From Dicyema japonicum (Eukaryota; Dicyemida; Rhombozoa; Dicyemidae), in assembly GCA_011109175.1 (NCBI GenBank), contig RDEW01000024.1, positions 88,328 to 152,327 on the forward strand: a DNA stretch of 64,000 bases, written 5' to 3'. Under the pieces are notes generated by a model. It searched no databases. It saw only the letters and a list, made by a program, of their open reading frames with translations, and was not told where the DNA came from. Position numbers and translations under genes: made by a program. Within the stretch, counting starts at the first letter, position 1. Every line of letters starts with the position of its first letter. Shown here in pieces: positions 53,179 to 63,799 of this stretch.

Positions 53179-53928
53179 TTAATCCTTTTTGATAGGACTG
53201 TGACATAAATTAGAATCAGAATCCTTTTCTGGTTTAGACTTGTCTGTCGAATTATTAGACTCTTCGATCAACTCGCTTCCATCAAAGGATACTTTCAATA
53301 CGCTGGAGTCTCCGGGAATCTCTGATTCTGTCTCCACAGCTGGTACTATGCCATCAGAGATATCATTAAGTAGTTTCGGCTCCACCTCATAGTTTTCCCC
53401 ATCGTCATTCCATCTCATAATCAAATCTCTATGTTCGAGAATGCGGGACATTTCTGAAACATCTATGTCAGGGTGGGGGACCCCATCGTCAGAATCACTC
53501 AAGCTAATAATATCGTCTTCCGTAGGTATATAATTAATGTCAAAATCTTTATTGTTCTTTGTTATGTTATCCTTCCCGCGACATATTAAGATCGGAGTAG
53601 ACAGGAATTGCTTATATATTCGGCGTGGACATCGTAAATCAATATTAGCGGGTAACTACCTTTTGGCGGTAAAATATATTCATAAATAGAACTACCTTTT
53701 GGCGGTAAAATATATTCATAAATAATTTTTCCTGGTAGACCACTTGACTAACTATAAATAGATATTTTAATTAGTACAGGAACTCGTGAAGTGCAGGAAT
53801 GAAACGTGTACTTTATCAAAGTCGTTAATTACTTTCCAGTTAATTCTTCTCCCTTTGATTTATTCAGCCACAGACAAACATCCTGGCTTCGACACTCTCG
53901 ATTGTGTTTGTTTCAACAGGAAACCCAT
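53179..53928 (-). CDS. unrecognised 216-residue protein with acidic tail, 5 exons
   Basis: ATG at 53928: MGFLLKQTQSRVSKPGW, RRINWKYTFHSCTSRVPSS, GLPGKIIYEYILPPKGS, a 12-residue tandem repeat of YEYILPPKGSSI, YPLILIYDQFLSTPILICRG, then an acidic tail with DDIISLSDSDDGVPHPD and many S/E/D, ending TAA. Introns: 53853-53879 (27), 53811-53832 (22), 53748-53777 (30) and 53611-53630 (20), all GT...AG. Exon sum 651, all phases agree. The start may be a basic nuclear-localisation-like region and the tail resembles acidic tails of chromatin or trafficking adaptors, but no family was recognised. The 36-bp duplication keeps the frame. Confidence 0.75.
53654..53725. repeat. 36-bp tandem duplication in exon 4
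   Basis: Two 36-bp units (AACTACCTTTTGGCGGTAAA ...) differ at a single base. Being 12 codons long, the duplication inserts an in-frame repeat into the protein, and its near identity suggests a recent event. Confidence 0.9.
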
Positions 53929-54360
53929 GGGAAGCTCTCATTTCATTGCAGAAGAAACGTGCCAAATTATTATAATTACAATTAATAACACGTTAGAATA
54001 ATTAATTAAAATTTTCTCATGTGCCGCAATCGTTTGTTAACAGTTGTATTAATCTCATTCATTACTCGAATATGTCCAAGTGTATCTAGGTCGTCAATCG
54101 TCCTCAGATTAATTTTTAGAGGTTCTTATTCAGAATTATGCTACGGTAGTCGTCGGTCTTCCACGGAATCCACAGATTACAAAACAATTAAAATATCCAT
54201 CCATAGCATCGTTTCCATTAACCTCGTCAAATCTGAAGCATCGTAGATGCGTGGATCCTTATATCAAATGGACATTAGTGAGATTCGGACATTGGATCTC
54301 CTGGTATTTCGTCCTGAACGTGGTCCGGATGTCTGTAGCATGCACAGAACCTCAAGAAAA

Positions 54361-54420
54361 TATTATTATTACCCGCAGGATCACTGAGTCAAAGAGAAAG
54401 AATTGAAAGTTCCGTCCAGG
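54361..54420 (-). mobile_element. LINE 3' terminal fragment
   Basis: TATTATTATTACCCGCAGG, ATCACTGAGTCAAAGAGAAAG match the first 55 bp of the 22.7 kb copy. Extremely 5'-truncated. Confidence 0.6.
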
Positions 54421-54568
54421 GGAACTCCTCTTGATGGTTGTTGACTAATGGTCCTTTTTGAATATAATTTAGTTAATTAATTAAATAGCCCAGCCTCACT
54501 AACTTGTAGGAGGCCATGGATATAATTTAGGATTATTTCTGGCGCGACCAGGATGGTGAACCACATAA

Positions 54569-54880
54569 TAATAATAGCCTTACGAGAGACATAATATCTA
54601 TAGCTCCGCATAGGCAGGACACACACTTTATTTAAGTAAAGAACAGTTAATTTTAACTAATCGCAGAACCAAGGTCTTCACTTCTTTTTTTCTTTTTCTT
54701 GTGTGTGGGTCCTTTCTAGACAATCCAGTTCCGCAGTGAGTATCCACTGATGACGGCGTCACTCGTCAAACTTTTTTGGCATCATAGATGCGTGGAACCT
54801 TCCACCAGGTGAACAGCGCGAGAATCGAACCCGTAACATAAGTCACTTTAGCCCGACACCTAACCACTAAGCCACCGGCT
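54569..54880 (-). mobile_element. full-length tRNA-derived SINE with 10-bp TSD
   Basis: Same structure as 44622-44950: A-box region TTAGTGGTTAGGTGTCGGGC, B-box region ATGTTACGGGTTCGATTCTC, the GACGCCGTCATCAGTGGATA block and the LINE-like tail ATGCGGAGCTATAG ... CTCTCGTAAGGC with a TTATTATT end. AACCACATAA is duplicated at 54559-54568 and 54881-54890. Confidence 0.85.
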
Positions 54881-55009
54881 AACCACATAACGCACGTTAA
54901 CAATTGTTTAAAATTTATTTATAATTTCTCAATGAATTAAAAATTTGAATAAAATATAACATATATAATTAGTTGTTTTTTAGTGTGTTTTGCTTATGTA
55001 TGACATTAA

Positions 55010-55135
55010 TTGATCATTGTATGGGCACGAGGGAGAAGCCCTGGGAAAGAATGAGGATTTTGGTGGAACGCATCGGGATCACGTGATAGTTAGTTTAGTT
55101 TTACCGTGGTCTTGGGTGTTAAATAAATAAAGAAA
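55010..55135 (+). repeat. shared 3' end repeat, copy 2
   Basis: GTGGAACGCATCGGGATCAC, GTGATAGTTAGTTTAGTTTTA and GTGTTAAATAAATAAAG match 27955-28065. Confidence 0.55.
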
Positions 55136-55524
55136 TACAGGCAACATCACGAATAAAATTGTACGACTCCCCGCTTCCCATTAAGAATACCTTTTAAATC
55201 CCTTGAGTCGTTTTGAGAAGTTGACAGTCACAAGGTGAACCTGGTTATTGATTTGTAGATCCGTAAACGTTCGATTTGGCTATGCCCAATTTAAGGATTC
55301 TGAATGAGAAAAGAAGGCTTCTGATTATCTGCACAATTTGCAATATCTTGGAACTGACAAAAATGATTATTATTAACCCCAGGCTTACAATGGTAACTCA
55401 CCACAAACAGTCATAACTAATTAATTCAAGAAAGGAACCAAAGGGAGAACATCTGCTTGTGCCGACCAAATTGATCTTTCAATACTTCAATACAGGCTTC
55501 CGCTTCCGAAGAGAGTTGGAGAAG
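55136..55524. other. no gene; LINE-end-like block
   Basis: TTATTATTAACCCCAGG at 55367-55385 resembles the Jockey-like LINE terminus, but the matching C-terminal text is not present. The rest is unrecognised. Confidence 0.3.
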
Positions 55525-55825
55525 TAGATCCACACCGTTCCATTTTGTCGAACTGCTTCTAATTCGAATCTCGCTGCTATACATTCTACATTCCGGCTGA
55601 AGGCTCCACGCATTTACGATGCTTTGGCTTGACGAGTGAACATCTCACTCGGAACAGGATCGTCTACCAAGAGACTCACACCAAACAAAAAAAAGTGAAG
55701 AGCATTGCTTGGATCTTCCTCATCGATTAGTTAAATTAAATGTTCTTTCAAATAAAATGTGTCCTGTCTGGGAAGAGCGAGAGTTTATATGCCACTTCGT
55801 ACAGTAAAAGTGCTGAGTATCCTGT
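55525..55825 (+). mobile_element. SINE, full-length but diverged
   Basis: Blocks in order: TTCGAATCTCGCTGCTATAC (B-box region), GGCTCCACGCATTTACGATG, GACGAGTGAACATCTCACT, AAGAGCATTGCTTGGATCTT, ATTAGTTAAAT, TGTGTCCTGTC and a degraded tail. More diverged than the 44.6 and 54.6 kb copies. Confidence 0.65.
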
Positions 55826-56029
55826 TGGAACATCTGACATTCCTTGACGCATCACTCTATGCATACGATCTTTTACCAGTTAACCGATAACTAACTTTCT
55901 CGTTGTCTCGTGTATCGAATTGTTGCAATCAAAAATAATTTTTTAAATGAAGAACATGACTCAATCTCTCCACTGGAAGCGGATGTAAAGGAAATCCATT
56001 TTCGTTTTCGATGGTTAAATCTAAATTTA

Positions 56030-56430
56030 TAATTTCTTTTTTTACCTCTCTACTTGACCTTGTATCCATTGAGCACGTGGTCTACCATAGACATATTTGA
56101 CACGAAGCTCCATTATAATGTCGGTCATCAATTTATTTTTAAATTCTTTTCCGTTATCCGTGTGTAATTTCAACTACTTCCTTTGAATTTTTAGAGTAGA
56201 GAGTTTCGACCATACCAAATTTCCTGAAACAATCAACCACTGTCAAAAGCTACAGAAAATTAATGAGAATAAATACCCAAGTTTTTGTCAGAATAACGTC
56301 GCAAATCGATCAGGTCGGCTATATATCTGCCACGTGGGTATTTTGCCACAATTGGTGTTATTGGAGGTTTTGTTTCCAAAAGCCTCTTAGACGTAATAAA
56401 TTTATTGTTCTGCGTACAAACAGTTAAAGA
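56030..56430 (-). pseudogene. integrase (KRBA2/GIN type) relic
   Basis: The minus strand gives VAKYPRGRYIADLIDLRRYS (first catalytic D region), a break, then KLHTDNGKEFKNKL (second catalytic D) and VYGRPRAQWIQGQVER (helix with catalytic E). This is the same family as the relics at 6.3 and 25.4 kb. Frames change at least twice. A Ginger-like TIR end lies at 59.2 kb but linkage is unproven. Confidence 0.72.
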
Positions 56431-58140
56431 ACACTTAATCTAGGGTGCTTGAATCGCCAGGTTGTTTCTTCTGACAATAGCTATCGAGATACGTTTTCGA
56501 AGCCATCCAGTCTCATTGTATCCTTGGTGACCCTCTGGACCATTGAGCAGCTCGAGTGAGTAGATCGTCCGTTTGTCGGCAAAAAATCCCTGACGTCTTT
56601 AGAGCAAATGGGACAAACATGTGATACCGCGAAATACATCGATCTTCATTATCTTCTGATTTTCGGTTTGCTTAGGAGCATTACCTGGGTCAGAGATTGA
56701 AGCAGTCAAATTTTTCTGAGAGTACGGATCAACACACGAAGCGTTCCTACCAGGTTGTCATCTCGTCTGTTCGTTTGCGAAATAATAGACAAATTTGTGT
56801 CCAAATTTCATAATATTTATTTAATCATGGACGAACTTGTGTATACTGAATATGTTTAATTCACCAACACAATATCATAGAAAATATATTATTAAGCACT
56901 ACTCGAGAAATAATAATCACTTGTCCCGTTGTTGCAGGTACAACCTGTCAACCACAACATCTTCCACTTTTCTGGATAAGGTGTTTGAATATTGCGTAAT
57001 TCTATGTTGACTCTAACCATCTGCTTAGGTGGTTGAACAGGTTTTGCGAAGATTCGGATTTTTGGATGCTATTTTCTCTTAATGATATCATCAGGAAAGA
57101 GGAGTCAGAAAAATGTGCAATAAAACCTCATGGAGATGAAGAATGTCGATTTTGTGTATATAAATGAAATTCAAAGTTAAATTATTATCTCTTATAGATA
57201 GATGAAGTTCAATTTTATGGCACAAGGAAGGGCTGTGATTCTATTCTAAATCTCCAGGGATCTTCTGACATTAGTGACAAATCCTTTTACTGCTATTGTC
57301 GGATAAAATAGTGAAAGAAAATGTGTGAGCTAAATCTCTTGATGAAGCGAATTTTATGCACAAATACGAAATCGCAAAGTTATATTAATTCCCATGGATT
57401 AAGTCGCATGGATTAACCAAGATTCTTTCATTGTCATCAAAGATAAACAGGAGGTTTCATGCAAGAGGAGGACAATTAAAGTGAGGTATTGGAGAATGGT
57501 TTCTTTAGATGCATGAAAACATACAGTCTCACATTAAATGGGGTCAAATTCTTTGAGGACTATTTATAATGGAATACCGACCGAAATCTCAAATGATAGC
57601 CCTCAGTCTTTTGTTATTTTTCACGACCAAATCCAGTATATTGTATATTTTGATTATTAGACGTCGGATTTGATTATTTAGGAGATTATAAAGATCCTAA
57701 CAAAACAGAATGTATATTTTAAAATGTCATTACTTAGACTTAGACCGAGAGAGAGCCATATTCTCAGATAATTCGATTATTTCTATGAAAGGTATTAGAC
57801 TGATAATGGCAGATAGTTATTTCCAATTCCCACTAGTCACTGCATCTCCCATTACATCTGGCAAATCAGAATAGAAATTTAGGCCCTTATCGATATATTT
57901 GATTACTCTTAACATTATTCGTTATTGGTGTTTATTGATGTGTTTTCTTTGATAAAATGCAAATGTAGGAGCTTTTTGCAATGCAGTTTTGTTGGAAATA
58001 AATATAGAAAAGTCTGTAATTAATAATTCCAAAGTGCATGAGTAAAACCAAACAAATTCTTTGATGCTGACAAATTCCACCTATGCACAAGTTTCCAGAA
58101 TTTGAATTCGAGAACTCGTCTCGGAGAGGGAAATCTTCCC
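56431..58140. other. no gene; dispersed AT-rich repeat
   Basis: A block at 57140-57320 (TATATAAATGAAATTC-AAAG then a CCAGGGATCTTCTGA-like region) is echoed at 57330-57440 and 63340-63480. Nothing coding was recognised on either strand. Confidence 0.3.
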
Positions 58141-58144
58141 GCGG

Positions 58145-58285
58145 TGGAATGAATAAATGTATATTGTGGAATGCCGCCAGGTAATAGGCGTCTCATGGGT
58201 AAGATAAATCCAATGACGCCACCAGAGGGAAGGAAGAGAAATCTTTAATCAAGTAGCCACATGGCACCACCGGCAGATTTCAGTG
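58145..58285 (-). repeat. repeat family C, head half
   Basis: AGCCACATGGCACCAC, ATCCAATGACGCCACCAG and GGAATGCCGCCAGGTAATAG on the plus strand are the complement of the family C head seen at 13.7 kb and, in this orientation, at 17.2 kb. Confidence 0.6.
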
Positions 58286-60120
58286 AATGCTGATTCTACT
58301 ATGAAGACTCAATTTCTCGGAAGACTAAATAAATATTGAAATCTCAGACAACTTGAAGATAAAAAAGTATTGATTATGAAGGAAATATTTGAAGAATCTG
58401 ACAAGCAAATTGAATATTTAACGATGGCGCTCATGAATACGATATTTTGTTCACAGCAATAGACGAGTCACGTATAGAAATTAAACAACATCGAATTACT
58501 TGACATTGATGACTTTTTTCTGGCAACAAGAAGGTTATACCACAGAAGAGATAAACGGTAAGACGTATACTTTTTTAGTATTTTGGAAAACTGTAGATAA
58601 GTCAGATGTATATGGTGAGGTTTAGAATTCAATGAATCGGGACAAGAAAGAGGTGGTCCGTTTTATGATCGTCCGATATGGAGGAGTACAATGGATCGAA
58701 ACCGATCGTCCCATTCAAATCATATAATCCGAAAGGCCATGACGACAGACAATTGATGACTTATTATATCATAGAAGTTGAAAATATGGTGACAAAGATA
58801 TACAAAAGGCTGTAAAAGGTTTTTACTTTAAACAAAAATGCAGAAATAGTCATTTTGAAAAAAATAGTATATTATTCTCAGCAAATTATTCAAATATACA
58901 GTTTTAATGTTAGCAGGCGCTCAGAACATTGTTCGACTCACGTTTAGTGAGAGTAATTGCGTTATTCTGTGTTGACTCTTCCGCTACTCTTCTAGTCGGT
59001 CGATTATTTTGATTAACCCAATAGTGATGGAGCTAGGCACTTCAGGCTTTGTAATAAATTGGCTAGAAAAATTCTGGCAAGGAAAGATCCCTCGGCCGAG
59101 TTAATTCTCCTAAATGGTAAAATGGATTCGTCGTGATATTGATTGACATGATTTTGACACATGACATTGACACATGAGTTGTTGCGCGTTGTGCATGGTT
59201 ACTCACAGTGCGCGCGACATAATATTTATGTCAGCGTCGTTCCTGGTTGATTTTTCGTCTTCAATTGAGACGAGAAGATCGGAGGAACCGAGGGCTTTTA
59301 TTGAAACCGATTATTTAAATCACTCAACATTTATTTTCTTTGGATAAAGGAATTGCTTCACACAATGAGATTTTTTACCATTTTCAACGGTGAACGGACT
59401 GTCATGCATATTAACTTTATGCATTTTGTGCCTTCTCAGTGACATGTTGCTGAGATTCAGGCCATGGATCACATATTTTTGCCGTTATTGCTGGAAAGGA
59501 CTGGTGATGGTTTAGCGGATTATATATCAATCCAGAATTTCCGAAACAGTAACTGAAGAAACTTGAGGAGTTAGTATACGTATAACGATTAGCAACCCTT
59601 CACTGATTATGGATGACGTGACCACCGTCAATTTGATTATTCTTAGTATTAGGAATGATTTCTTCCTAAGGAGAGATACATTAATTGTGACCCCGGCTAT
59701 TCATACAGCCCGTTTTCCTTTTGATTTTGAGGTTGTGACTTGAGAGACACCATCCTACAGCTTCGATGAGTTTTGTTAGGAGGTATTGCCTCAGGGGTAG
59801 AGAAAACATTGTCGAACCACAACTTGGGAGTAAAACGATTAAGGCATATTTTTTGAAACTCTGTACTATAAAATCATTTTTTGTTGAAAAATCGTAAACT
59901 TGTTTGAAACTATTTTTAGGGGAATTGAGACTTGCATTTTAATTTTTCCTGCGGGAACTGACGGTTGCTTTCTTCAAAAGTTCTTCGAAGAGTTCATATG
60001 ATCTAATCATTATTCTGGTATTCCTTTCCTCGGCTTCTCACCCATGAATAATACTCCATTTCTGATCCATGGTCACGACGAGTGCTTAACGCTGACATAT
60101 ATATCCCGGGAATTGTTATT
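58286..60120. other. no gene; Ginger-like end near 59219
   Basis: GCGCGCGACATAATATTTA at 59210-59228 has the complement of TGTCGCG, a second orphan Ginger-like terminus. Frames near 59360 and 59600 (VNLIILSIRNDFFLRRDT) look protein-like but could not be assigned. Confidence 0.3.
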
Positions 60121-60124
60121 TACA

Positions 60125-60265
60125 GTGAAATCTTTAGGAACATCTCTCATAGTCTTCTCACAAAGTCCATCCTGAACCACCGTAGAAAAATAAAACATCC
60201 AGTCCTTGCAGTTGTGGGAACCTATCCAATGAAGGAGGTGCAAGTGGATTGACTCTCGTACCATC
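60125..60265 (-). repeat. repeat family C, middle fragment
   Basis: On the minus strand, GGTTCCCACAACTGCAAGGA and GGTTCAGGATGGACTTTGTG parallel GGTTCCCACAACTGCATGTA and TTCCGGATGGACTCTTT in the 13.7 kb copy. Confidence 0.45.
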
Positions 60266-60457
60266 CTGACACTAGACGTAATCTGATAGAAGTAGATCAC
60301 ATGACCTAACTAAATGACCCCAACACGTTCCAGCATGCACTGAGCATGGCTCGGTGATCCTCTTGAGCAGTTCTGGAGGAAAAAGTCTTTGATATAACAG
60401 ACATCACCTTTTTATCCAAATTAAAACTTGCCACCACATCTAATTTGTAATTTAAAC

Positions 60458-62212
60458 CAGGGGTTCTCAACCTTTTTTGCTCGTCGACCCCACTTTTTTT
60501 TGACCCCCTATTATTTAATCGACCCCTTAAAACTTTTTTATTTAGAACAGACAATTCTAAGTAAAATTAGTTAATATCTAAAATGAATTCATTGTTAATA
60601 ATCAAATCAAACAAAAAAAGTATATACTCAATGTTAAGTTGGTATCTTAGTATAAATCTATAATAAAAAAATTAAATACCAATGGGATCCCTGTGACTGA
60701 TGTTTTTTGACCAAAGATTCGATATCTGGCTCTATTTGTGTTATTTTTAAACGAATCTCCTCTAATGGACACTTTCAATCTGTTTCGTTCTTTATTTACA
60801 ATTCGATGTAGAATGCTAAATCCGCATTCAACACAGTATGATGTCGAAATCAAGTAGCAATTGTGCTATTTTTCTGTCCACAATTTTGAATAACTCTCTT
60901 TCACTTTCATATTTTGCCAAAAAATAACAGGTGATTGTAAATCATTATAATATATTTTTAATTCTGGATTGAATTCTTCTTGAATATTTTTTTGTACTTC
61001 TGGCTTTGACAAAAACGGATTATCATCCAAGATGGAACTTCTAATTCAAGAATATCCTGGAATCGAAGAATCAAATCTTTTTCTATACTTAATAAATGTT
61101 GCAAAAAGTTGTTAATATCTTCATCATCAAATGTTTGACCAATTGAGTAGAATTCGGGAATGTTATAATAATTTCTTTTTTCCAAGTTATATTTATATAA
61201 CTTAATTTTTTCAATAAATATTTGAATAATTCTTTTACAATCTATTACGTCACATACTTTCCCTGAAGTTCTAATAAAACTTTATTAAATTTTCCAAAAA
61301 TCCAAGTCAAATAAACAATTTCTTTCTTTTTCGATACAATTAAATCTGCTAAATTTTTGTCACCCTCAGAAGTAAGAAAATTTACGATTGTGTCAAACAA
61401 TATTGAAAATCGTTCTAATGCGTTCTAATGCATTTCGTACCTGTAAAATAAAATTGGAAACTATAACCTCAGTGTGAAGCACAAGACGGACATATGTTTC
61501 TTTAGCCTCAGCAAAATTCACATAAAATATGTTCAACATTATCTGACATTTCGTCAATCCTGCGGCGAATTGAATCATTGCTAATTGTCACGGATTTAAA
61601 ATTTCGTCGGGATTTAAACCCATCAGATCTGATAGAATCACTGATATAGATGGTTTGATGAGATTTTCACCACAAACATGGGAACTCTCATTGTTAACAA
61701 TAATCATTGCAATTTTATAGGATGCAATTAGTAATCCTAAATATAATTTAAAATAACAACAACTATTATTTCTTTCAATACTATTTGTAAAAACTGTCAA
61801 TCGTTTTTGTTTACGAAAAGAATCCTTTAATTCTTCAAAATATTCTAAATGGTTTATCTTTTTTATCCGAATGTTTACTCCTAAATGATCCAACAATTTG
61901 GACGGTTTCATTGCATCATTTGATAACTTGTTACACAGTAAGCAATATGGTCTATTTAAAAAAAATTTTATAAATCCAAATGCCAAATATTCATTTTTAT
62001 ATTGACGAATTTTTAATGTAGAAGGACGACTCATACACAAACAAAAACAAGCATGGTAATTTTAAAAATTTTAAAGAACAAAGGTTTACCACTTTAAAAA
62101 TAAACTAACTTAATTTAAATTGAAAAAGATTAAATATATTAAATTTATTTTCGACCCCCAAATATCATTTTTAGACCCTGGGGTCGAATCGACCCCAGGT
62201 TGAGAACCCCTG
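60458..62212 (-). mobile_element. hAT transposon (ZBED5-like clade) with TIRs and TSD
   Basis: The ends are CAGGGGTTCTCAACC and its perfect inverse GGTTGAGAACCCCTG. Further inside, both ends carry CGACCCC text. The flanks repeat AATTTAAAC on both sides (60449-60457 and 62213-62221), consistent with the 8-bp hAT target duplication plus one chance base. The 1755-bp interior holds a single transposase gene on the minus strand. TIR perfection against a broken gene suggests a relatively recent, then decayed, insertion. Confidence 0.92.
60640..62040 (-). pseudogene. hAT transposase, ZBED5/SCAND3-like, frameshifted
   Basis: ATG at 62040. The N-terminus has YKNEYLAFGFIKFF, CLLCNKLSNDAMKPSKLLDH (degenerate BED-type finger CxxC...H) and IASYKIAMIIVNN. 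Further on come FLTSEGDKNLADLIVSKKKE and GKFNKVLLELQGK, then NIQEEFNPELKIYYNDLQ. The C-terminal dimerisation block TSYCVECGFSILHRIVNKER, NRLKVS follows. The order matches ZBED5/SCAND3-type hAT proteins. At least four frame changes and internal stops separate the blocks, so it cannot make transposase. Catalytic residues were not confirmed. Confidence 0.85.
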
Positions 62213-62384
62213 AATTTAAACCATCGTAGTAATACCTCTCTTTCTCAGAACCTAGGTCGTATGAGCAGTCAACAAGTCACAACCTTATAGGAAAAGAAAC
62301 CGTTAACTAACTGATGGTTGTGAGGAGATTAATCCCAGGAAGATAAAGAAATTCCAATTCCTCTTGTTAACTTTCCAAACTAAT

Positions 62385-62550
62385 TTCTTTTTTGTTAATT
62401 CCGGCAACTTCCTTCTAGTTGCGTTACAGGCGTGTGAGCCACGTCATCAACTCAGCCTTTCCGACCAGTTGAAGAATGACACCCCAGGGAATGGAACCCA
62501 CGAGCCCACAGCCTTGGTGAGACCTCGACAACCAGACCAACCATTGTAAT
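62385..62550 (-). mobile_element. SINE-like element with pol III promoter, second type
   Basis: The minus strand has TGGTTGGTCTGGTTGTCGAG (A-box-like) and CGTGGGTTCCATTCCCTGG (B-box-like) 30 bp apart, then GAGTTGATGACGTGGCTCAC. The head resembles a tRNA gene but the arms do not fold cleanly. It differs from the 44.6 kb SINE. Confidence 0.5.
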
Positions 62551-62609
62551 AAAAAATATTGAATGAAAGTATTTTATTTTATTTAAAAAAATAAAGTTAT
62601 TCCTTAATT

Positions 62610-63050
62610 AATTTATTATAGATATGTTGTACACCGTCTCAACAACCATAACGGTGCGTTTATACAATGCATTTATTCTGCCTATTCTGCTGTACAACTC
62701 TTGCACGTTGGGTTTGAATCAAACTTGTTCTAATAGCCTGAATGTTTTCACAGAAAACAACTGAAATTCCTTAAAGACCACTATAATGAATACTCGATGG
62801 GGATTTTTTGGACATATATTGAGGATGGATTCTGTGCACCTGCAAATGATATCATGGAATCATACTTCCTAAGCAGCGATTTATTTTGGGGCATACCACG
62901 GACAACCCTTTCACTTACATTAAATAACGAACGATCTTAAAAATTTCAAAATGCGACTGAAAAAATCTTGATGACTTAGACAATTTCCGAAAAATTGCAA
63001 TTTCAAGATGAGTGTAGAGGCTTATGACTTCAAAGATTATCCGGGGTGTG
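62610..63050 (+). mobile_element. LINE RT C-terminal fragment
   Basis: VRLYNAFILPILLYNSCTLG matches LYNAFVKPILLYNAGTWG of the 23.2 kb copy. FFGHILRMDS and APANDIMESYFLSS follow, and after a shift KNLDDLDNFRKIA. It is inactive. Confidence 0.72.
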
Positions 63051-63600
63051 GCACAAGCGACCTCAGTGAAAAAAACAATTAACTGGTTTTAGTTACTTAT
63101 TTTTGTGCCAATTGAAAGCGGATGACGAATCATGTGTCTATAAAAGATGAAATCTATAGATAGCACATTGATGATACATATAATCCTTGAAATTATTAAG
63201 ATGTTCCAAAAATTTGGTTAATAGTCAAAATCTCATATAAAAAAGTTTCAAATTGAAAATTAGTTTTGGTTAAAGTAGTTAAAATAGTCCCCAGAGAGTT
63301 ATTAAGTTGATGTACATTACAAATCAAAGAAAAAAATAGAGAAAGTCAATCTGTGTATATATATGAAATTCTAAAGTTAAATAAACTTCGTTCATATATA
63401 TTTGATGTAATAAAATAAGAATTTAATTCCAAGTCCTCAGGGATATCCTAAAAGTAACGAGTTTTTTCCAAGTATATTTTGGACGTCTTGTAGGATAATA
63501 TTGTAATCTGTAATGTTAGTCAAGAGTCACTTTTGTGAACAAATTTGATTTTTTTAAATACTCGGAAATCACACGGTATGTAAGTATCCATATATCAGTA
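63051..63600. other. no gene; dispersed AT-rich repeat
   Basis: Includes the copy of the repeat also seen at 57140-57440. No frame was supported. Confidence 0.3.
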
Positions 63601-63605
63601 ATAAA

Positions 63606-63795
63606 AATAGTTTTCTGTAATTTTAAATTAAAATAAAAAAAACAGCAAATTAAATTAATTTTTATAGTTTTATTTTTAATTGACTTTTTCCCAGCATTGA
63701 AATAGTTATCTGTAATTATAAATTAAAATAAAAAAAACAGCAAATTAAATAAATTTTTATATTTTTATTTTTAATTGACCAATTCCCAGCATTGA
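63606..63795 (+). repeat. 95-bp tandem duplication
   Basis: TAAATTAAAATAAAAAAAAC, CCCAGCATTGA and the intervening text repeat with a 95-bp period (CAGCATTGA at 63692 and 63787). The units differ at a handful of bases. Confidence 0.85.
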
Positions 63796-63799
63796 TATT

